Assembly: GCA_945923775.1 (NCBI GenBank)
Contig: CAMELR010000003.1
Location: forward strand, 56,626-120,625
DNA from: an uncultured Clostridia bacterium
GTDB lineage: Bacteria; Bacillota; Clostridia; Oscillospirales; Ruminococcaceae
Direction of reading: 5' to 3'
DNA length: 64,000 nucleotides
The position numbers and the translations under genes are program-made. A model generated the notes under the pieces. It worked only from the letters and a program-made list of their open reading frames with translations, searched no databases and was not told the origin of the DNA. This document shows, in pieces, positions 57,924 through 64,000 of this stretch. How positions within the stretch are numbered: the first letter of the stretch is position 1; each line of letters starts with the position of its first letter.

Positions 57924-60101
57924 ATGGCTTCCGCAGGATTTGTACGTTATACCGGCTATGACAACGCCGATATTTTCAAGAATATGCTGATCGAGGCTTA
58001 CGCGGCAGCGAAGAAAAACGGTCTGTTCTTCGAAGGGAAGATCCCCATGGCTTCCACAACTGAGGTCAGCGCTGCGGCGAACTACGCCGCGGGGGATTTC
58101 AGCGACGTAAAGTCGGTGAAGGCTGGGTTACAGTCGTGGCTCTCGACGCAGCGCATTGAATGCGACGCCGACGCCATGGCAGAGGCGCTCACCGAGGCTT
58201 CAGGGAACTGCGGCGCAAACGGCAGGAACACATACCTCGTGATATTCTGCTGGCTGATGAAGTACCTTGCGGTACGTCCGCAGTCGCTGGTGCTGATAGG
58301 CGCGGCGAGCCTGCGCGAGCTGTACTTTCTGCATATCATGAATCTTGCCGGGGTGCGTATCGTGTACGTTTCCTACGGCATGGACAAGGACTTTGATAAG
58401 TTCCCGCATGCGAACCGCGTTCAGAATATGACCGGCTCCATGAGCGGAATGATACAGATTGATTTCTCGCACATAGACCTGTCGAAGGCGGCTCAAATGA
58501 GCCAGATGAGGGCTTCCGCGCAGCAGGTTGAAAACACCGTGCAGCGGCTCAGCACCACGGCGGCGGGTATCTTTGAGGATTTCATGACAGAACACCGCAC
58601 CCGCGTGGTTAAAAACGGCGGAGTGTTCCGCGAGGGCGGGGTTATCCCGGTGTACTTCGCGGCGCTCATCGGCTATGACGAGGAAGCGGTGTACAACAAC
58701 ATGCTGCTGAAGTTCAAAGAGGGCTTCGCCGGAAGCAAGAAGCAGCTTATTTTCATTGAAAAACCGATGGAAAACCCCACCGCCGAGGAGATAAGGCAGC
58801 TTGGGACGGTCAGCCGGAACAGCACCGGCGAGATGATAGACGAGCTGGCGCTGCTGATAAAGCTGAACGGCGACCCGATACGAACCGCGTTGGCTCAAAC
58901 GGAGCTTCGCAAGCTGCTCAACGAGCTTTACACCGGCAATCAGACGGTGGTTTTCAACTACGGAAGCAAGCTCATTTCCTGGCTGTACCGCTGCACTCAG
59001 GCGCGGAAGTACGCCGTGCAGTACGCGGATATTCCGGTGGTGCTGTATTACGGGGATATCTCGCAGTCGGAGCTGTATTTCCTGCATTTCATGTCGCGGT
59101 GCGGGTTCGACGTTATCTACATCACGCCGAACAAGCAGCTACTGGATATCACGGTCGACAAGAACCTTGACAACAGAATGCAGATTTTCCAGCTCCCGCA
59201 GAGCAGGGAGAGCGGAAGCTACCCCAGCAAGGCGGTCAAGATGAAGGTCGCAACGGTGGCGTATTCCGCAGAGCGCGAGCTTGACACCATGCTCTATGGC
59301 GGCGACGCGGGGATATTCCGGGACTTCCAGTTCCCGAACAGCCAGACCGTCACGCTGAAAACCACGCTTGAGGAAATAGGCATACTGTGGAAGCAGGAAG
59401 CGCGGTTCCGGCAGGGCTTTGAGACCTCCGGGAACCTTGTAACGGTGCCGAATATCTTCGCAAAGATAAGCGGAGTCAAGGACGGCAACGCGGCGGCGTA
59501 CTGGGAGGAGATACGCGAGCGGCTCACGCCGGAGACGATCCTCCGGGTAAAGACCGCAGACCAGCAGCAGAACGCGAATCCCGACCTGTCGGCGTACCGC
59601 AGCTTCTACCGCAACGGAAAAATCGATGCCGAGCGGCTGAAAGCGTCCTCGCTGAACCGATACAGTTACCTTCCGGACAGGATACAGGATATGCTCCTGT
59701 TCAAGCTCCAGGAAGCGGCGGACAGCGGGTTCCTGAAGCTTCAGGGCGACGAGCTGATGTGTTCGGTGATGCATTTCGGGCTGAACCTCGACAAGGAGTT
59801 CATGAAGCTGCTGCAAAGCTTTGATTTCACGAAGCAGCTCCCGAAGCTGATATGGATAGACGCAGTGGAGCAGACCTTCTCGCTTGAGGAGTGCATTCAG
59901 CTTGTGCTGTGCAATCTTATCGGATTTGATATACTGATATACACCCCGACGGGGTACAAGAACCTCGAAACGTTCGTTTCTGCGGACGCATTCGAGGAGC
60001 ATACTCAGAACGAATTTCTCTACAATATGGAGGTGCCGAAGTTTAAGATACCCTCCGAGCAGAAGAACGGCGGATTTTTCGGCAGGCTGTTCAGAAAGTA
60101 A
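57924..60101 (+). CDS. yceG: YceG-family protein of the ter operon
   Basis: A 725-aa protein. SAGFVRYTGYDNADIFKNML begins the first of two related halves; FAALIGYDEEAVYNNMLL near residue 237 looks like an internal repeat. VVLYYGDISQSELYFLHFMSRCGFDVIYITPNKQ is typical of the YceG group of Bacillus-type ter operons. Comparative work placed it in the predicted biosynthetic module; the reaction is unknown. It lies between the TerD pair and TelA as in yceCDEFGH. Confidence 0.88.
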   Translation: MASAGFVRYTGYDNADIFKNMLIEAYAAAKKNGLFFEGKIPMASTTEVSAAANYAAGDFSDVKSVKAGLQSWLSTQRIECDADAMAEALTEASGNCGANGRNTYLVIFCWLMKYLAVRPQSLVLIGAASLRELYFLHIMNLAGVRIVYVSYGMDKDFDKFPHANRVQNMTGSMSGMIQIDFSHIDLSKAAQMSQMRASAQQVENTVQRLSTTAAGIFEDFMTEHRTRVVKNGGVFREGGVIPVYFAALIGYDEEAVYNNMLLKFKEGFAGSKKQLIFIEKPMENPTAEEIRQLGTVSRNSTGEMIDELALLIKLNGDPIRTALAQTELRKLLNELYTGNQTVVFNYGSKLISWLYRCTQARKYAVQYADIPVVLYYGDISQSELYFLHFMSRCGFDVIYITPNKQLLDITVDKNLDNRMQIFQLPQSRESGSYPSKAVKMKVATVAYSAERELDTMLYGGDAGIFRDFQFPNSQTVTLKTTLEEIGILWKQEARFRQGFETSGNLVTVPNIFAKISGVKDGNAAAYWEEIRERLTPETILRVKTADQQQNANPDLSAYRSFYRNGKIDAERLKASSLNRYSYLPDRIQDMLLFKLQEAADSGFLKLQGDELMCSVMHFGLNLDKEFMKLLQSFDFTKQLPKLIWIDAVEQTFSLEECIQLVLCNLIGFDILIYTPTGYKNLETFVSADAFEEHTQNEFLYNMEVPKFKIPSEQKNGGFFGRLFRK

Positions 60102-60122
60102 ATTTGAAAGGAACCAACGATT

Positions 60123-61292
60123 ATGGGATTACAGTTTACACCCGGCTCTCAGATGCAGCCCGCGGCACAGCCCCAGACTGCTCCGGCGGCGACTCTTGCA
60201 AAGACCCCCGACGAGGCTGCGCTCGATGTGAAGATCGAGGAAGCGAAGAATTTCAACATTCAGGTAACGGCTGACCAGATCAAGCAGGAGCTTGCCACCA
60301 GCGAGGAGATCGACAAGCTAGTAAGCACCATCAACCTCAACGATTCCAACACCATCGTTAAGTTCGGCGCAGAGGCGGCCGAGGAGATCTCGAAGGCTTC
60401 CGACCAGGTGCTGAAATCCATGACGATAGACCAGGTGAACGACACCGGCGTAATGCTCAAGGAACTCGCGAGCATTATGGATAAGTTCGATATCAAGGAG
60501 ATACAGGACGAGAAGCCGGGCTTCTTCGGAAATCTCAAGAAGAAGCTCGAGAAGATCATCGGCAAGTACGAAACGATGGGCAGCGAGGTCGACAGGATCT
60601 ACGTTCAGCTCAAGAAGTACGAAAGCGAGATCGGCGACGCCAACACCAAGCTTGACAACATGTACGACGCGAACCTCGGCTATTACCAGGAGCTTGTGAA
60701 ATACATCATGGCGGGTGAGCAGGCAGTCAAGGAGCTTGACCAGTACATCGCGGACTACACCGCAAAGTGCGAGGCTAACCCCGACGACGGCACGATACGC
60801 ATGGATCTCTCCAACCTGACCCAGATGCGCGAGATACTCGACCAGCGCGTTATGGACCTCAAGGTAGCTGAGAACGTGGCTATTCAGACGGTGCCCATGC
60901 TCAAGACCATGGAGTATTCCAATCTGAACCTGGTGAGAAAGATAAACTCCGCGTTCATCATCACCATGCCGGTATTCAAGCAGGCGCTGGCGCAGGCGAT
61001 CATGCTCAAGCGCCAGAAGATAATAGCAGACTCGATGCAGGCGCTCGACGAAAAGACCAACGAAATGCTCAAGAAGAACGCGCAGAACACCGTTGCGCAG
61101 AGCAAGCAGATCGCGGCTATGGCTTCCGGTTCCTCGATCAAGGTTGAGACCCTCCAGGAGACCTGGACTACCATTGTAAACGGTATCGACGAGGTTCAGA
61201 AAATCCAGAACGACGCAAGGGAGAAGCGTAAGCAGGACGCAGTAGCCCTTGAGGAGATCAAGGCTGATTATAAGAAGCGCATGAAGGCGTAA
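60123..61292 (+). CDS. telA: TelA/KlaA/YceH toxic-anion resistance protein
   Basis: A 389-aa mostly helical protein: IVKFGAEAAEEISKASDQVLKSM, KPGFFGNLKKKLEKIIGKYETMGSEVDRIYVQLKKYESEI, and NSAFIITMPVFKQALAQAIMLKRQKI are TelA signatures. Extensive coiled coil suggests an oligomeric scaffold at the membrane. It is the last gene of the ter operon and is followed by a strong terminator. Confidence 0.95.
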   Translation: MGLQFTPGSQMQPAAQPQTAPAATLAKTPDEAALDVKIEEAKNFNIQVTADQIKQELATSEEIDKLVSTINLNDSNTIVKFGAEAAEEISKASDQVLKSMTIDQVNDTGVMLKELASIMDKFDIKEIQDEKPGFFGNLKKKLEKIIGKYETMGSEVDRIYVQLKKYESEIGDANTKLDNMYDANLGYYQELVKYIMAGEQAVKELDQYIADYTAKCEANPDDGTIRMDLSNLTQMREILDQRVMDLKVAENVAIQTVPMLKTMEYSNLNLVRKINSAFIITMPVFKQALAQAIMLKRQKIIADSMQALDEKTNEMLKKNAQNTVAQSKQIAAMASGSSIKVETLQETWTTIVNGIDEVQKIQNDAREKRKQDAVALEEIKADYKKRMKA

Positions 61293-61298
61293 TATTAA

Positions 61299-61324
61299 AC
61301 TGGCAGGCCAAAAAGCCTGCCAGT
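61299..61324 (+). terminator. rho-independent terminator of the ter operon
   Basis: ACTGGCAGGC and GCCTGCCAGT are perfect 10-bp arms with a 6-nt loop, followed by GTTTGT. Confidence 0.88.
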
Positions 61325-61427
61325 GTTTGTATTAGCGTTATTGACTGTTCGCCGCTGAGCACGTAGTGTTTCGCAGTTCCTGACGGCTCAAAATTCTTTC
61401 GGCTTCGAATCAAAGCCCGACTGCGGC

Positions 61428-61997
61428 TTACTTTGAAACGCCCAGCGAACCGAGTATAGAGCCGGTGATGGTAGTCGTTATATAATCCGCAAGCTTTTCG
61501 CGGTCTCCCATGTCGCGCTCAATACAGTCCAGGAGTATCCCTGCGATAGCCTCGGTCAAAAAACGGCTCAGGAACACCTGATAACTGTCCTCCGCCGTCA
61601 CGGAATGCTTCTTTACAGCTTCGCAGACCAGGTTATGTATCGGCTCGTAGATGTCGTTGTAGAAGTACCTAGAAAGCTCGGAGCGGCCTATCGAATGCAC
61701 GATGTTATGCAGGATATCATGATTTGAGCTGATGTAATCCAGCGCGAAATCCACGGCTTCCCGCCGCTGCGATACCAGGTCGTACTTTCCGAACATGCAC
61801 ATTGCTTCCTGGTCGAGCGTCCATTTCAGCAGGGAGAATATATCCTCAAAATGATAGTAGAACGTCTTGCGGTTGACTCCGCAGTCCTCCACAAGCTCGC
61901 GCACAGTTATCTTGTTGAGCGGCTTCTTCTTCATCATAGCCTTCAGCGCCTCGGATAACGCCTGTTTTGTCTGCTGCGACTGCTCGTTGTGCTTCAT
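61428..61997 (-). CDS. TetR-family regulator
   Basis: A 189-aa protein from ATG 61997 behind GGGGGT. The HTH is LNKITVRELVEDCGVNRKTFYYHFEDIFSLL at about 27-57, with the canonical KTFYYHF recognition helix end. The C-terminal ligand domain is DhaS/YbiH-like (IVHSIGRSELSRYFYNDI). It is divergent from the GH43 gene and probably controls it. TGTCC/GGACA motifs in the shared region are candidate operators. Confidence 0.93.
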   Translation of the reverse strand: MKHNEQSQQTKQALSEALKAMMKKKPLNKITVRELVEDCGVNRKTFYYHFEDIFSLLKWTLDQEAMCMFGKYDLVSQRREAVDFALDYISSNHDILHNIVHSIGRSELSRYFYNDIYEPIHNLVCEAVKKHSVTAEDSYQVFLSRFLTEAIAGILLDCIERDMGDREKLADYITTTITGSILGSLGVSK

Positions 61998-62014
61998 GTT
62001 TTTACCCCCGTTTT

Positions 62015-62040
62015 CCGGACATTTTCGCAGTTTTGTCCGG
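62015..62040. promoter_or_regulatory. inverted repeat, candidate TetR operator
   Basis: CCGGACA (62015-62021) and TGTCCGG (62034-62040), 12 bp apart, just upstream of the TetR start. Further half-sites TGTCCG lie near 62,100 and 62,122, with GGGACA near 62,065. Confidence 0.55.
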
Positions 62041-62051
62041 TCAATATTACT

Positions 62052-62081
62052 ATTATAACCTATCGGGACATATTTTGTCAA
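62052..62081 (-). promoter_or_regulatory. promoter of the TetR gene
   Basis: Reverse strand: TTGACA (62081-62076), 18-bp spacer, TATAAT (62057-62052). Confidence 0.75.
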
Positions 62082-62135
62082 GACTGGCTGTTTCACATTA
62101 TGTCCGTTTTGTGCTGGTTTTTGTCCGAAACATGG

Positions 62136-62164
62136 TTGGATTTCCACCCCGGAAATGCTATAAT
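62136..62164 (+). promoter_or_regulatory. promoter of the GH43 gene
   Basis: TTGGAT at 62136-62141, 17-bp spacer, TATAAT at 62159-62164. Confidence 0.7.
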
Positions 62165-62203
62165 CAAAATGTAATCTATAAAATACGAAAGGAATGTCCT
62201 CAG

Positions 62204-63673
62204 ATGATATATCACAATCCCGTGCTGAAAGGCTTCTACCCTGACCCGAGCGTGTGCTCCCACAACGGAAAGTACTACATGGTGTGCAGCTCGTTCCAGT
62301 ATTTCCCCGGAGTTCCGCTGTTCGAAAGCTCCGACCTCGTTAACTGGAAGCAGATAGGCTACGTACTCACCAGACCCAGCCAGGTAATGCTCGATAAGAT
62401 CAACAGCTCCGGCGGAGTTTTCGCGCCGACTATCCGCTGCAGCAACGGCAGGTTCTACATGGTGACTACCAACGACACCACCCACCAGAATTTCTACGTT
62501 TACACCGACGATATCTACGGCGAGTGGTCGGAGCCGATATATGTTGATCAGGGCGGTATCGACCCGTCGCTGTTCTTTGAGGACGGCCGCACCTATTTCA
62601 TGAGCAACGGCGCCGATGATAACGGCGTCGGCGGAGTTGTTCAGTGCGAGATCGACATCGCCACCGGAAAGAAGCTCTCCCCGAGCCGCTGCATCTGGAA
62701 GGGCTCCGGCGGACGCTACCTTGAAAGCCCGCATCTCTACAAGATAAACGGAGTTTACTACCTCATGGCTGCGGAGGGCGGCACGGAGTACGGCCACATG
62801 ATAACCTGCGCCCGCGCTGATTCCGTCTGGGGAAAATTCGAGGGCAACCCGAAGAATCCGGTCCTCACCAACCGCAACAAGGCTCCGTTCATCATTCAGG
62901 GAATAGGTCACGGCGACCTTGTCCAGGATGAATACGGCGACTGGCACGTACTTTCCCTGGGATTCCGTCAGCAGCATATTTGGAGACCTTACCACCACCT
63001 GGGGCGCGAGGTGTTCCTCACGCCGGTGAAGTTTGGTGAGGACGGCTGGTTCACCTGCGGAAACGACGGCACCACCGATGAGAGCTACGAAATAAAGGGC
63101 GATTTCACCCAGAACGAGCAGCGGGTTTTCACTTTCGCGAACACCTCCTGGGACAAGGAGTGGTGCTTCATGCGCCGCCCCGTCATGGGAAACTACGAGC
63201 TGTCAGACGACAAGGCGGTGCTCCACGGCTCGGATATCACGCTTGACGACGTGGATTCTCCGACGTTCGTTGCAATGCGCCAGCGCGACTTCAACATGGA
63301 AATGACCTCCACCGTGAAGCTGACCGGAAACGCAGGAGCAGTCGGGGGACTTACCGTGCTCATCACCGAAAACGAGCATTACGATATTCTCCTTGAAAAG
63401 TTGGAGAGCGGCTGCAAGGCGGTACTCATGCTGAACATCGGCGGAATAAAGCACCGCCAGAACGAGCTTCCCATCGGCGGCGATTCTGCAAAGCTCACGA
63501 TAAAGGCTGACAACTACGGCTACAGCTTCTTCTGCGGAGAGGTTCAGCTCGGATACGGAAGCACCAAGTACCTTTCAAGCGAGGTCGCGGAGGGATTCAC
63601 AGGCGTAATGACCGGACTTTACGCGGCTCATGGAACCGCAGAGTTCACCGGATTCGAGTGCAGCTACAATTAA
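62204..63673 (+). CDS. GH43 family beta-xylosidase/arabinofuranosidase
   Basis: A 489-aa protein from ATG 62204 with AAAGGAA upstream. The five-bladed propeller has the three acidic residues of the family: Asp14 in FYPDPSV (base), Asp120 in GGIDPSLF (pKa modulator) and Glu174 in YLESPHLYK (acid). About residue 320 onward is the beta-sandwich C-domain (GH43_C2 type) seen in intracellular xylosidases. There is no signal peptide, so it probably cleaves imported xylo-oligosaccharides. It is regulated with the divergent TetR gene. Confidence 0.95.
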   Translation: MIYHNPVLKGFYPDPSVCSHNGKYYMVCSSFQYFPGVPLFESSDLVNWKQIGYVLTRPSQVMLDKINSSGGVFAPTIRCSNGRFYMVTTNDTTHQNFYVYTDDIYGEWSEPIYVDQGGIDPSLFFEDGRTYFMSNGADDNGVGGVVQCEIDIATGKKLSPSRCIWKGSGGRYLESPHLYKINGVYYLMAAEGGTEYGHMITCARADSVWGKFEGNPKNPVLTNRNKAPFIIQGIGHGDLVQDEYGDWHVLSLGFRQQHIWRPYHHLGREVFLTPVKFGEDGWFTCGNDGTTDESYEIKGDFTQNEQRVFTFANTSWDKEWCFMRRPVMGNYELSDDKAVLHGSDITLDDVDSPTFVAMRQRDFNMEMTSTVKLTGNAGAVGGLTVLITENEHYDILLEKLESGCKAVLMLNIGGIKHRQNELPIGGDSAKLTIKADNYGYSFFCGEVQLGYGSTKYLSSEVAEGFTGVMTGLYAAHGTAEFTGFECSYN

Positions 63674-63723
63674 AATTATAGGGCTGAGTACGACCTCAGC
63701 CCTACAGCTTGTCGAAAAAAGTC

Positions 63724-64000
63724 ATAACGGCAGTAAATTTCAAAAAACTGTGGGGGAAAACTCTTGTTTTCCCCCACACCCCTTTAGCGCCATTGAATCG
63801 TTTAACTGCGCGCCAGCGCGCAGAGTGGTGAGGGCTTTGGTCTTACGCTAGTTTGGCACAAAACATAACATCACGCTTATAGCAGGCGGTCATATGTTGT
63901 GCCAAACTAACCCCTCTGGCGCTTCGAGCCACCTCCCCCACAGGGGGGGGAGACACCTCACACTCCCGCTTCCTTTTGTAAGCAAAAGGAAGCGAAAACC
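63724..64000. repeat. intergenic dispersed repeat, copy 2, with nested insertion
   Basis: It is the same element as 41012-41226, reaching the window end. The 12-bp hairpin stem is conserved while the loop differs (TCTT versus TTTT). It is split by the insertion at 63848-63910. Confidence 0.85.
63848..63910. mobile_element. nested 62-bp inverted-repeat mini-element
   Basis: TAGTTTGGCACA (63849-63860) and TGTGCCAAACTA (63898-63909) are perfect 12-bp terminal inverted repeats. The segment replaces the GTCAG found between CTTACG and CCCCTCTGG in copy 1. It is too short to code for protein and is probably a non-autonomous element. Confidence 0.7.

Overview
This window looks like the chromosome of a gut or rumen Clostridia member of the Ruminococcus / Oscillospiraceae type. 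The evidence is moderate GC with Gram-positive Shine-Dalgarno sites, a secreted protein with a type I dockerin, a GH43 glycosidase, class B sortases, a SpoIID-like protein, and a Bacillus-type ter (tellurite/stress) operon. No 16S rRNA or universal marker is present, so the genus is inferred.

About 1-33,900 is a prophage whose left end lies outside the window. It runs left to right. First come two DNA methyltransferases, the first cut by the window edge, and a set of small accessory genes that includes a linked amidoligase and gamma-glutamylcyclotransferase. These small genes sit behind near-identical promoters. Next come small terminase, a tRNA-Gln behind its own promoter and hairpin, and GpA-type large terminase. 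Then follow lambda-type portal, ClpP-like head protease with a nested scaffold, decoration protein and capsid, and a P2-like contractile tail: sheath, tube, a frameshifted chaperone, tape measure, X, D, V, U, W, J, I and fibre. Holin and a GH25 endolysin close the late region. A small reverse-strand islet sits between terminase and portal. It encodes an XRE protein and two peptides of 35 and 41 aa, driven by a consensus promoter with a palindromic operator.

The right end of the prophage (31.1-33.9 kb, reverse strand, AT-rich) holds two XRE regulators and a three-gene toxin-antitoxin-chaperone operon: an ADP-ribosyltransferase-like toxin, an antitoxin whose C-terminus resembles an SsrA degron, and a SecB-like chaperone. 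It matches the layout of the CmdTAC type of anti-phage TAC system and is the most interesting find here. The prophage ends inside a GH18 gene of the SleL/YaaH type. Only the 3' part of that gene remains, at about 33,892-34,344.

The rest is host chromosome. In order it holds a large secreted dockerin protein, an ammonium transporter fused to a P-II domain behind a strongly folded leader, a zinc-phospholipase-C-like protein and an intergenic repeat. A long reverse-strand cluster follows: cysteine desulfurase, ThiI, CinA C-terminal domain, three tandem sortases and SpoIID-like. Next is a regulatory gap with phased GTTACA repeats, a candidate small RNA and a consensus promoter. That promoter drives an eight-gene ter operon: VWA/TerY, PP2C, kinase, Ca-type P-ATPase, TerD, beta-helix-TerD fusion, YceG and TelA. 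Last come a divergent TetR/GH43 pair and a second copy of the intergenic repeat carrying a nested 62-bp inverted-repeat insertion.
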